Part shown: positions 48,537 to 60,704 of the stretch, piece by piece
How positions within the stretch are numbered: position 1 is the first letter of the stretch
How the letters are laid out: the number at the start of each line of letters is the position of its first letter
Source of the DNA: Hypoxylon rubiginosum
Taxonomy: Eukaryota > Ascomycota > Sordariomycetes > Xylariales > Hypoxylaceae
DNA: 64,000 bases
Direction: 5' to 3'
Assembly (NCBI GenBank): GCA_902806565.1
Contig: CADCXA010000024.1
Location: forward strand, 1,178,001-1,242,000
Made by a program: the position numbers and the translations under genes
The notes under the pieces: model-generated
Database searches by the model: none
What the model was told of the DNA's origin: nothing
What the model saw: only the letters and a program-made list of their open reading frames with translations

Positions 48537-49658
48537 ATGAACACTGCATTCAACGGTCAATTTCCTTACCCTCGTGACTTAAAGAAAAACACGGATAACC
48601 CCAGGCATCTTACCATTACCAACTACGCTCCTTTTCCTCCGTACTACCGCCTAAACTTGCAACAGAAGGCGTATAAGGCTCGCGATCTCCTCAACGCTAC
48701 CGTTGCAGCCTTTTACAGGCGAGACAAGGACCTGAGCGGCCGGCAACGTCATGCGCACGAGGCCTTCACCTCTAGGTTTACGGATAGACAAGAAACCTAC
48801 GGACGCAAGCCATCGCCTGAGACCACTAACGCCTTGGCCTCTGCCGGAGACGACGTTAGATACCTAGCCAGGCAGCTGGACGACTTCTTCTTCTTCCGGC
48901 AAGTGATAGACCACGTACACATCAAGACGGGTTTCGACGTCGTGGGGCGGGACCCCCTGCGAATTGACCGCAGGGTCGAGGGGGAAACGTTTCGGCGCGC
49001 GGAGCGCAACCGGTCCTTCGTCCAGATCGTGATCAACGTAGGCTCGCATAGCGACGACAGACTCTACCCGCTCGACGCCATCGTAGGGCAGCTCATGCAC
49101 GAGATGGTGCACGCGTACCTCCTCGTGTTCGCGTGCGACTGCTGGCGGTGCGGGAGGGACTCGCTCAACACCGTGGGCGTCGAGGACGACGGCCACGGGC
49201 CCGCGTTCCTGATGCTGCACCGCCTGGTCCTCAGCGAGATGCGGAAGTGGGACGCGAGCCTGAAGGGCCTGCTCGCGGACGACTGCCCGGGCGCCTCCGT
49301 CAGCAGGAGCGCGCTGGGCAGGGCCGTGGCGGCGGCGAGGTCCCTGGACGACCGGGAGAGGCAGGCGCTGAACCCCGTGCGCTCCCACACCTTCGCCAAC
49401 TACCTAGTGCGTTTCAGCGCGAGCGGCACCTCGGTGCTCGTCAACCCGACCCTGCTGGCCAGGCAGCTCGAGAAGGAGGGCGCGCTGAAGAGCAAGAAGA
49501 GAGTTCAAAAGCTGAGGGAGGAGTGGCACGTGGAGGCGGAGGAGGAGGAGGGCGGGTACGACGAGTCTGACGCCAGCTCCGGCAAGCATAGTTCCGCTAG
49601 CGGGCGTACCGGTAGTGACGAAGACGACAGGAGTAGTTCGGACGCGAGTGACGTTTGA
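48537..49658 (+). CDS. SprT-like domain metalloprotease
   Basis: Intron-free, 373 aa. Residues about 115-230 form a SprT-like zinc-metalloprotease core: LMHEMVHAYL (H188, E189, H192) and downstream GHGPAF (H220) supply the zinc ligands and catalytic Glu, with a Cys-rich CDCWRC insertion between them. SprT/Spartan relatives cut proteins crosslinked to DNA, but this is a separate fungal subfamily without a visible UBZ, PIP or SHP motif, so a DNA-repair role is only suggestive. The C-terminal ~60 residues are charged and Ser/Asp-rich (EEEEGG, DEDDRSSSDASD). There is no signal peptide, so it is probably nuclear or cytosolic. The first third has ordinary composition, while the rest (from about 48,900) is extremely G/C-rich at third positions, producing long antisense frames that I treat as shadows. 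Confidence 0.82.
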   Translation: MNTAFNGQFPYPRDLKKNTDNPRHLTITNYAPFPPYYRLNLQQKAYKARDLLNATVAAFYRRDKDLSGRQRHAHEAFTSRFTDRQETYGRKPSPETTNALASAGDDVRYLARQLDDFFFFRQVIDHVHIKTGFDVVGRDPLRIDRRVEGETFRRAERNRSFVQIVINVGSHSDDRLYPLDAIVGQLMHEMVHAYLLVFACDCWRCGRDSLNTVGVEDDGHGPAFLMLHRLVLSEMRKWDASLKGLLADDCPGASVSRSALGRAVAAARSLDDRERQALNPVRSHTFANYLVRFSASGTSVLVNPTLLARQLEKEGALKSKKRVQKLREEWHVEAEEEEGGYDESDASSGKHSSASGRTGSDEDDRSSSDASDV

Positions 49659-50165
49659 CCGTCTAAAGCCTATCGTCTAATAAGAAGAAGCTAGCGTCTG
49701 ATCTCTTCGATAGTTGAAAGTAACGCCGCTTGGTCTTCTTAGCTAGACTGAAGACAGCGACGCAAAGAGTTTGAAGGTTGATAGAGCGGGCATCGTCCCC
49801 ATTCATGCTGAATACATACATACATACATACATACATACGTAGGCACCGACCTACATGTAGATAGTACAAGTACATACCATTACCATATTCTCATATCGA
49901 GTGTCCGAAGATTTATTTGCATATGACGTCCCACGTGCTCGGCCGCTGATACACGCCAGAACGTAATGAAAAAACTATCAAAGAGAGGAGAAGACCAAAG
50001 CGTAGAGTAACAGTTGCCCCGTCGAATCCATCCGTGTACAAATATTTGGGTTTCCCGATCCCAAGATTTTTTTTTCTTTTCGTCTTCTCATCAGCAATCA
50101 CATTAGCAACTCGTCCCAATATCCCCCCACGTAGCAATATATCCAAGCAAGCACCCTTCGACAAG
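49659..50165. other. Intergenic region with ATAC microsatellite
   Basis: Seven tandem ATAC units lie at 49812-49839. The remainder is the probable promoter and leader of the secreted-protein gene, with a T-rich tract at about 50067-50080. Confidence 0.7.
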
Positions 50166-51022
50166 ATGAAGTTTACCGCTGCTCTTCTGAGCCTTGCTGG
50201 CCTTGCCAGTGCCGCCGAGTTTGGCATCGCTGCCAACCCCAATGCCAAGTCCTTCGCCGACCTGGGTAACGGCTGTAAGTTCCCTTGCCATCCTGAACCT
50301 CGCCTCTCGACCCCCTTTTTCCCTCTGGGTTCAACTCGAGCTTCTCCTTGCGCAAGCTACTCGCTACTCGAATACCATCACTCTTAGCCCCAGACGCCCT
50401 ATATCCATAGTTATCAGCCACATACCTCTTTACCTTCCCTCAACAAAAGCTAGAACGTTTCTAACCACTACCCCTTTTCACCGCACACACAGTCTACACC
50501 GTGCCCATCGTAAACGGCACCCTAGACTACGCCAGCGCCGTCCGCGACACCACGGACCTCGTCGCCGCCGCCGCCGCCCTCGACGCCCGCGACCTCGCCG
50601 CCCCGGACCAGATGCCGGGCAAGTGCGTCCCGCAGTTCCCGACCCGCAAGACCACGTGCCGTGCCCGCGACATCCGGCGCGCCGACTACCTGCGCGCCTA
50701 CGCCAACTTCCTGCAGTGGATCGAGACGGGGCCCGACGACGGCTGGCTCGAGAAGCGCTGCTGCAAGTCGGTAGTCTTCGGCTTGGCCGTAGTCTCGGCC
50801 TGCTCCAAGGCCAACCGCCAGCCGACGTGCAAGGACGAGGTCGCCGAGGCCATGCGCGAGCTCGACGAGTTCTGCGCCGAGGACGACGGCGGCGACATCA
50901 TGATACGCAGCTGGGCCAAGCAGTACGGCCGCCACAACGTGCGCGACGGCGACGGACTCCAGCGATTTGCCGCGGCTGCTGTTGAGGGTGGCGACGAGGT
51001 CGAGGGCGAGCAGGACGAGTAG
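50166..51022 (+). CDS. Small secreted cysteine-rich protein
   Basis: Two exons (50166-50274, 50493-51022) joined over a 218-nt intron (donor GTAAGT, acceptor CACAG), 212 aa. A clear signal peptide (MKFTAALLSLAGLASA) is followed by a mature chain of about 195 residues with seven Cys (KCVPQF, TTCRAR, RCCKSV, ACSKAN, TCKDEV, FCAEDD) and an acidic C-terminal tail. No known domain was recognised. Size and Cys content fit the broad class of fungal secreted effector-like or apoplastic proteins, but that is a category, not a function. Exon 2 is strikingly G/C-rich with Ala/Asp runs, unlike exon 1. It ends 640 bp from the stop of the convergent GH127 gene. Confidence 0.75.
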
Positions 51023-51662
51023 ACGAGTGCGAGGGACAGATTCGAGGGGCTGATTCCCGTCCGCGTGTTCAACTATCTGACACCTGTCTATGGTTGACCG
51101 TGTGGTTCGAGTTTTCAGTGACTTGGCTCATTTGGTGGAATTGGGGTATTTCCAACGTAGGGCAAGATAGTGAGTGAGTGGGTGAGAGATGTAATCGTGG
51201 AAGAGGGATGGTTTTTGTTCAGAGGAGGTAGACTGTTTAATGCAATGCTGTCCGCGTTTTATCCTAATCGTGTCTGTGCCAATGTCAGATTCGCCATATT
51301 ACCCCCTATTTATCAGTTATCGCCCAAGGAGTAATAAGTTTTTCAAAAGAAAAAAAAAACTTTTAAACTCACCTCCTACCTCAAGTTGATTTACCCCCCT
51401 ACTTGAGACAGCTCGCAAGCTAGGAAGAGAAGGGTACGCTGAAAAGGAGAAAAAGAGGAGCGGGGGGAGAGGGGGGGGGACCTTCGTTTCACACCCTTCT
51501 ATGAAAATTTAAATCAACTTTCTAGTCTCATTACCCAAGTATGTTCTATCGGTATCATTCATCTATGCACTCATGCATCTTCGTGTGTCTGTCTAATCAT
51601 CACACGTATCCCGGTATCTACCTCTTATCTAGGTACATTGCCTACCTCTTTCCATCTATCAA
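51023..51662. other. Shared 3' flank of two convergent genes
   Basis: Contains an A-run (about 51351-51360) and a G-rich purine tract (about 51,420-51,482). It is likely the 3' UTR and termination DNA for both neighbours. No gene seen. Confidence 0.5.
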
Positions 51663-54055
51663 TCAAGTCGTCAAGTCCACCTTAGCCAACTCCACGACCG
51701 GTAGGTGCGCCATGTGTATTTTGGCGCTGCCGAACGGTACGAAGCGCGCGCTGAACGGCTTCCCCGTGATCTCGGGCTCGAGCGGTGGGTTCGCCGCCGT
51801 GTCATACTCAAGCGGCCAGTCGATCTCGACCGCCGCGACGCGGAGCTCGACGGGCGGCGCTCCGAGATCCCAGATCGGGTTCGACAGCGCCGACACGTCC
51901 GCTTGTACCACCTTGATCTGTGACGTGTCGATGGCCACGTTCCACACGCTCTTCGGCTTGATCACGTGGTCGTGTGTGTGAGGTGTCGTGCTCGAGAGAG
52001 GCATCACGTCACCCGTGAACGCGATAGGTGTTACTTCCGACACTTCAGAATCGATGTAGAGACTATAGAGCAGCGGCCCGTAGTATACGGCAGCCGTGTT
52101 GTTGGCTCTCGTGACCACACGTGGCTCCGTCTCGAGGTTGATGCTGACGGAGTTAGTGCCCTTGCCAAGCTCGATCTTCTGCAGCCCCTTATCCGACGGA
52201 GATATCTGGCTAGATTTACCCCCTACATCGATAGTGCTAGATTTGTCCGCCCAGCCCGGAATTCGAACGTAAAACGTAAAGTCGGAACCCGATGTGATTG
52301 AGTATTTCAGGTTCATTCCAAATGGGTAGTTCGTATCGGCTTGGATAGTTACCTTGTTGTCACCCAACGAAGTAGTAACACTTCCGGGGATGAGCAGGAC
52401 GTGGGCGATTCCTCCATCCTCGGTGAGCGTGAAAGAGTTGGCGAGGAACTTGGGATATGCTTGCGGATGATTAACAGTACAACACGCTGTTAGATAAGTT
52501 AGTAACTCATATTCCATGTAGCAAAGATTTGGTGCAAACTCACGATAATTAGGTTCCAGACCAAATACGTTTCCCTGAGATCCCACGTTCACCCACATCC
52601 CAGGAGACTCTGATAAATTGCGCGACCAGGGCTTTTAAGAGATAATTAGATTACCGGTGCTCTAGATTGTCGGGATTAATATCCTAGCTTACCTGGTTCT
52701 CCTGCTGCACATATTGATGGGACCACCAATCCGGGAAGATCGATCCGGGCACGGCATTGAATGCGACCTGCTCTGCCCAGTCGGCCAAGTCGTTATCGCC
52801 GAGGTACTGATAAATGTAAGCCATGGAGAATGCCATCTCGGCGGCGGTGCATAATTCAGCTCCTCTGATTGGATTGAGATCTGTGACGAATTCATCCCCG
52901 ATGATGGTTCCGGCTAAAGACTTGTGATATTGCGCTAGCAGATCTACCGCCGTTCTGGTCTGTGTTCTTAGTGCCTCATCATGGCTCATGCGGTAGATCG
53001 CCAGGGGGTGTCGTAGGCCTAGATGTACAGAGAATTAGCCTCCTGCCACGTGCCAGGGTTCCATTAGAGATATACCTTCTGCCATGTTAACGCCGTGGTT
53101 GAATAAATCATCGTACGGTTGCTCTCTGGGCGTATATGTGACCTCTGGATATACTCCTTTTACCCAGAATTTTCTCCAATCGCTACCAGCTTGGGCACCA
53201 CCTTCGATCATGAGCTCCATAGTCTCCCAGATTATCTGAGAGTTATTTCGAGGGTGCTCCTCGTAAAGCCACTGTAGTGGAATGTGCATCTCGTGGGCCC
53301 TCATCGCACCGAACCCACTTCCGTCAAAATCTTGGCCCTCCTTCTGAATTAGTCCGGTGAAGTTATCTTGTAGCATGCTGTGAGCGAGCTGCACATATTT
53401 GTGCATTGAGTCCACAATTCTGTCCGTTTGTGAAGGATCTGCTTGAGCGTATTGCTGCAAAAAGTTAGCCGGGCGGCTCCCAAGACATGTCCGGGACGTA
53501 ATTACAGAAGTTACTTACCATAAGTCCCAGCAAGAAATAACAACGTGCCCATAAGCCTCGAGACTCGGGCGTCGTCTCGGGTCCAATCCATCCATCGTCT
53601 TGCTGGTGGTCAAGGACATAGTCCATGTAGTCAGAGACTTGCCCCTGAAGTCTCGAATCATCCAGACCGAAGGCCAGAGGCACGAGGCCATTGAACCAGT
53701 ATGGCGAGGATTCATGGAGAACTGAGTACTCTGTCGAACCACCTATCCACATGGAGTCGTGGACAAAGCGGTAGAAGTCGTACAAGTTGCCAGCAAGCCC
53801 GGAAGCCTCCAATTGCAGCTGATCTTTGAACCATCCTCGCGGCTTGATCGCACCCAGAGGCAAAGACTGGTATACCGGCTGTACGACTTATAAACATGTT
53901 AGTGTAAGCTCAAATTCGAAAAGGCCAGCAAACTTACGGTCTTGACTATCTCTATAGTGGAGAAAGTCGCGTCTCGTAGAGTCGTGGGGTAGCGCAAGAC
54001 CGGTTGAGACCAGGAGAGAGGCAGTAACTGCCTTCGCTATAATTGAGATAGCCAT
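51663..54055 (-). CDS. GH127-like (DUF1680) secreted glycosidase, putative beta-L-arabinofuranosidase
   Basis: Six exons on the minus strand: 54055-53938, 53886-53519, 53454-53076, 53018-52693, 52631-52544 and 52486-51663; introns are 51, 64, 57, 61 and 57 nt; 700 aa. A signal peptide (MAISIIAKAVTASLLVSTGLA) opens the protein. The DUF1680 (alpha/alpha)6-barrel is seen in LPLGAIKPRGWFKDQLQLEA, LVPLAFGLDD, DDGWIGP, HEMHIPLQWLYE and DLNPIRGAELCTAAEMAFS. A PCCTVNHPQ motif (about 427-435), assembled across the last intron, carries the paired Cys that in GH127 coordinate zinc and provide the unusual Cys nucleophile. Beta-sandwich domains follow (FTFYVRIPGWAD, AAVYYGPLLYSL). It probably acts on arabinose-containing plant wall polymers outside the cell. 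Related families (GH146, other DUF1680 groups) have other sugars, so the substrate is uncertain. Confidence 0.88.
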
Positions 54056-57000
54056 CTGCGCAGAGGTGCTCGGACTTGCATCAGAAGCCCAACGAACAGG
54101 AAGGTAGTGACGATGCTGCCTATTATAAGCCGATTATAAGTCCTCTAAGGACTTGTACCTAGTACTTCTTATAATATACAAGGCCAAGTTAGCGAGGTGG
54201 TATAAATGAGAATGCAAAATTGTCGGTGCAATAAAAATAGAACGAGGAATGCTGCGCGGTTCCACCTGAATCATATTACGTATATTGCTTTTTGTTCTCG
54301 TCACCACGATCAGAGAAGGGCTGACCGTGCCCACATAGTCACGTCGATCGCCCATGCCGGCCATATATGCAAGAAACCTCATATCATGTATGTATGTCTT
54401 TCTTTCCTCGAGCTCGGCACGCGCAGGCTGGCAGGGTCATAGTGTCAGGGTGTCAGGCTGGCCTTTGATAGGGCTACATGTATGTAAGCCCAGGTACTAT
54501 TAGATGGTACATTAGGTACCTAGGAGGTAGTTCTGTAGGTAACATCACGCGGTAGTATTTCAGACGATGATGTACACCTTCTCCCCTTCTCCAAAAACAG
54601 GCGTGCCGTTCCTGGTGCAGCATTGCAGCTCCCCCTCAGCGGCCTCGGGCCCTTGGCGCGTACACCCGTGACAGCGTCACGCAGCCGGGAAATGGGTTTC
54701 TTTTGTTTCTTTAGCTTGCTCTCGGTGATTGGACCCAAGTAAAAGCTTTGCATGTTAAAGAACTGGGAACAGGACCGTCTGGCTAGTTCAGTAACACACG
54801 CATCTTAAATTACCCCCCCTGAAGATCCCTTACGGCGTACGGGTTACACGTATTGCGCCTTTAATTTGTACCTACATATCGCCTTTCGGACATCGTGAAT
54901 ATGCGAATCCCCGTCCACTCGAAACCGCACTTAATCATGTACCTAAGCACTCAAGAAGAGAAAATAGTCACCAAAATTACAAAAAGGAACCAAAGGAAGA
55001 GGACGTGTTGGAACGTACCGAGACATATCGTAACCCCACACTGATCTTCCCCACACGACTCCAGTAGCGGTCAAGACGGGTCCGGGGATAGCAGGGGGGG
55101 GTATGTCATAAGCTAGACTTGTTCCCCGTCTAGCTCCGGCATTCATATTGGTCGAAAATCGTAGAGAGGAAGCTGTTTGGCTAGAACCCATAAGGAGGCA
55201 GAGGGGGGAAGAAGCTGAATTCGGCCGAGATCCCAGTAACGATGCCTGTTGGCCTGTTGGCCTGCTGGTCTGCCTCGTCTAGGACTTTCCATGCTGTCCC
55301 ATGTCCTATGCCGCTATTCCACGCCCACGCCCCCTTAACAAAGTGCATGTTGTATGCAGGCTGGCAGGCTTGTCAAGCCGGCACCTAACTTACCATCCCG
55401 AGATGCGAAGGTCCGACTAGTGAGCTACATGCAGCTTGGCACCCCGCGTGTCAAGCTCACGTTGGGCTTGTTAGGCGCCGCGATGCGTCCGTGCCGGCTT
55501 GGTGTTTCTCTCTTCCCTACACCAAAAACCCCCCGTACCGCTAAGCTCGATGGACAAATAAACAGACGATCTTCGCATAGCCCCTATCTGCACAGCGCTT
55601 ACATACCTGCCTTCCTGGGAAAACTGATCGGATCAAGTATCAGGATTCCATTGTTGGTCGTTTGCTATTTGCCTACCTACCTACCGACCTTGAACCTCTC
55701 TCTCTTTAGAAATTTACACGTGATGCGGTACGGCGCCCCGAGTTTAGACTTTCGGTCCGGCTAGGAGAGCTCGCGGCAGAGACTGGCCCTAGTATCAGTT
55801 AATTACCCGGTAACAGTCATGTTTGAGCTATTCGGGCGGAATTTCCATGCGAGATGTCGTATGATGATCCTTTTGATCTACCGAATGGCGCAAGGGTCGC
55901 CAACTTCTCTACCCAACTTCGTGTAACTGTGTATCCAAGGGCACTAAATCACATACATATTTCGTGTAACTACGACACCGCCCAAGTATGGTGTGATTTT
56001 GAATGACGATATGATGAGATGGTGATACAAGCCACTGACGGTAACATCGAAATAGTATACCGTTCAGCCTTCCTAAGTGATGTATCACAACTTCCCAGGT
56101 GCATAGCGCAGCCTCTGTTTATGTGTGCTGACTGGACCATCGTCTGTCTTGTGGCAGAGTACGATGCGTAAGATGAATCGTAGCTCGAAATATTACTAGT
56201 TAGAGGCGCACCTGTACCCGCCTCTCACTTCAGAATCCAGCGAAAGACATAGATAAGGTCATGCAGAACCCAATTGTTGACAAGTTGTAACAAGCCGTAA
56301 CAAGAAGCTGATCAATTCACGGCATATTTTCTGCCGTATGAAAAGCGGCGGAATTCCACCTACTTCAAAGTTGCATCTTCCACCTGCCCAAAGCCACGGC
56401 CGTACTGCCGTCTCCCTCGAACACTGGTCCGTAGAGAAATTGTGGTGAACTTGTCTCTAGGATTATTAACCACAGATGTTGCCAATGGGACTGAATGAGT
56501 CGAACCTCGCCATAATAGCTGCGGTAGGACGAAAGTCGACGACGTCGTAACAAGCCACCGATCGCTAACTATGCACGTAAGACTTCTCACGGTGACATCG
56601 AGGCTCGGGCAGCCTATCGGCAATTATGGGTAGGCAGGTTGTCAAATATAACAAATACCTCGACGTGAAGATAACCCAGCCAGATCTCAACGCAACGGAT
56701 TCCCAGTGCTTATGAAAGTATTTGAATAAACGAACGGCAGCCCTTCGGCATCATGTACCGCCAACGATGAAGCCGACAAGGAGCCGCTCAGTAAAATACT
56801 GAATAAAATACTGAATACCCGTAGCCGTGCTAGGTACAGGGTCTCGCAGATTTCGGCTGATTTGGTAAGGCTGAAAAAATTGAGATCGATCAGATCCGTT
56901 CATGCATGTCTCATCTGCGCAATCCTTAGTCCTGCCAATATGGTATTAGAGTACGATATTAGAGTACGACTTGAATATAACTTCCCTTTTTTAGCAAGGG

Positions 57001-58146
57001 GAAAATAGCAGAGGCTCCACATGAGCTTCAGTTAATAAGTTAGAAGCTTGGACCTCTTCTGGACCTCCTACATGAAGCTACCATATCGCGTATCGCATAT
57101 CGCTTGTAGCTGTGCTGGGGAATTTGGAGCTAGCTGGAATAAGAAAGCTACTTGGCTTGGCATTCATTAATGAATCCCTTCAGCCCCTGCGGGGGTCACC
57201 GACCAACCAGTGGCAGCTTGCCATCTTATCTGGTGGGTGAGAAGCTAGAATTACGTCAGGCGACTGATAAATAGGAATTGAATTTCCACGGGCTCGGATA
57301 GGTTCTACCAATACCCTCAGGTACGGCTGAATTGCTAGAGGACGGGGGTGTAAACGAGGAGTCATTCTTACTTGTTGCCTATCAGCTGGGTACTCCGAAT
57401 TCGAATGCTTATTGTTCTAGAAGCCTGCACGAATCATTCAGGAGCAATGCCATTGGTCGCTGCAGGGAAGCCTTGTGATTCCCAGCGCAGTGGTGGCTGG
57501 AATTCATGATGCCGATACGATATCGTACGAAGCTGGAACCCCGGGGTCGGGGTCTACTGGGTCGCGGACTAGGAACCCGGGGCTGTGCTGGACGGGTATT
57601 GGCGTTTGCCATCGATAGGACGAAGCCGTTTAGGCATGGGCCAGGATATAAATGAAAAAGGTCCTGAAAAGTAGGTGGAAAGGTAAAAGGGGAAAAAAAG
57701 GAGAGGAGAAAGATTTGCCGTTTTGTCATTGTCACTTTGCGGCTATCGAAAAAAAAAAGCCAAACCCTCATTCGCAAACGCCTTTCCGACGTCCTTCCTA
57801 ATTCTTTTCTTCCCCAACTTCAACATTAAAAAAAAAAAGGTACATAATTCAGGTATGTAATTCCTCAACATAATAGACACGTTATATTATTCTATTCTGT
57901 ATATCCCTCAACCACCTGCCTACCTCATCATGTACGTATGATTTTGCCCGTGGTGATTTGCAGAAACGGGACGAAGGTGATGGGTTAGGGTTCCTTTTCT
58001 TTTAATAAAGAGAGCTTCGACCCGATCCCCCGTGTGGTCGCCCATCTCTTTCCAGGGAGGGAACTCGTATCGTAATTCCATTACAAGCTATACCAACCAG
58101 GAATAACGTAGCTGAGACCTGTTGCTTATCGCAGATCCCGTCTACA
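54056..58146. other. 4.1-kb region without a supported gene
   Basis: Only short or ATG-less frames with no family features. Several TAGGTACCTA-like words occur (for example near 54514) and a short direct repeat (AAAATACTGAAT) lies at about 56793-56818. The last ~400 bases, with A-rich runs at about 57,749 and 57,829, should be the promoter and leader of the Par32-like gene. Confidence 0.5.
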
Positions 58147-58749
58147 ATGACCACGCCCGAAGTATCCCACGGCCGCGGAGGCGCTGGCAATATCAACCCG
58201 GACGACACCAAGTATGTCGACGGCGAGATCGTGCGACAGGGCGAGGAGGGCAGCCACGGTGACGGCGCATTCAGCACGGGACGAGGAGGCAAGTTTTTAT
58301 TCCATTCTCACAAATCTACAGCCTCGGTCGCATAGACGAGAGCTAGAGCTTGACCTCTCCAAAAAAGATATATCGCCACTTACCCACCCTTCCTGATGTT
58401 CCTCTCCCGCCCCCCCTCCCACACATATAACACTAACAACCTACCCTCCAACCAAACAGGCGCAGCCAACATCGCCGACGCCGACAAGCCGGCCGCCGCC
58501 GCCCGCGCGGACCAGGAGCTGGTGCCGGAGGAGGCGGTGCGCAAGTCGACGGACAACGAGAGCTTCCACGTGGGCCGCGGCGGCGCCGCCAACGTGCACC
58601 TGTCGCCGCAGGACCAGGCCGCCGCGCAGAAGGTCGTCGCCGACAAGCAGCACGTCAAGGTCGTCGACGCCCCGCCCAGCGGCGCCGTCCCCAACCAGAG
58701 CCTCGCCGACAAGCTGAAGCACAAGATCTTTGGCCGCTTCAAGAAATAA
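58147..58749 (+). CDS. Par32-like protein (DUF3602), with a GC-AG intron
   Basis: Two exons (58147-58288, 58460-58749), 143 aa. Three copies of the family signature GRGGAxN sit at residues 9-15, 45-51 and 86-92. The intron (171 nt) falls inside the second copy and begins GCAAGT, not GT, and ends ACAG. The flanking GAG|GCAAGT is the standard context for GC donors, no usable GT lies nearby, and joining here restores GRGGAAN exactly. The chain is polar, Ala-rich in the middle, with a basic amphipathic tail (LADKLKHKIFGRFKK). In yeast, Par32 links nitrogen status to TORC1 and ammonium transporters; this protein is about half that length, so the same role is only possible. Exon 2 is much richer in G/C than exon 1. 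Confidence 0.85.
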
Positions 58750-59326
58750 ATAAGAAATTTCGAGAAAGGGGAAGACGGGCGAACGGCGACGGCGGATATG
58801 ACGACGGGTTACGCTTGGGAAATGGAGAAAGAAGCTACATACGGACGGTTGAGAGAAAGAGAGAGACGGAGAGAGGGCGCGGTGAGCATCGGGAGATTTT
58901 TTTACGACGAAGCATGAATTCTTTTTTAAACCTCGTAACGGGGGGACGGTGAAAGAAGCGAGACGACGATCTCATTCTAGCTTAATATCCACCTAGCAAC
59001 CGCAATGCTTGCTAGTTTTGATTCGATTTGACTTATTATGATATCCTTCTACATACTTATCACTATTCTACCAGATCCAGGCCTTCTCTTTGTGACATCT
59101 CTATGCTACCTAGATGGTTATATGGTTTAATGCACCCACATCATTTGAACATACACAGATATCTCCGTGATTGGTGTACGTGATAGGACTTAGGACTTCA
59201 TATATTCACATTTCAGACGTTGAAATATATACAGCAGATCGTGAGCTAATCTCAATGGCAGGTCTTAAAAACTTTTCCTCCCATTCTCGAAAAAATACCA
59301 GCGTTCGCTAATTCGATCTCGATCGC
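58750..59326. other. Shared 3' flank of two convergent genes
   Basis: Purine-rich directly after the Par32-like stop (about 58,750-58,880), then AT-rich. It likely serves as terminator DNA for both neighbours. No coding signal. Confidence 0.5.
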
Positions 59327-60542
<1,216 letters not shown>

Positions 60543-60646
60543 GGTTACCGGTCTTGTCGATTACGACTTGAGTACTGAGCTATTCGTGGTCGGTAAGGGC
60601 TTGGGGTGAAAGGTGAGGATGGCGTGACAGCTAGGCCTCCCGAGGC

Positions 60647-60704
60647 TTTTATAGTCCTCCGTCAAGAGACGACGGAAGATCGTGCCCGTGGTAGGAAAGG
60701 CTAG
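60647..60704 (-). promoter_or_regulatory. Xylanase core promoter: TATA box and possible XlnR word
   Basis: Read on the minus strand, TATAAAA (60647-60653) lies about 105 bp before the xylanase ATG. A GGCTAG word, fitting the GGCTAR motif bound by the xylanolytic activator XlnR/Xyr1, lies on the plus strand at 60699-60704, about 157 bp upstream. A single six-base match is weak evidence; the TATA box is more secure. Confidence 0.4.

Noticed and set aside
48864..49589. Long antisense and alternative frames over the SprT-like gene
   Set aside because: These are the same G/C-rich shadow effect; the + strand frame carries the metalloprotease motif.
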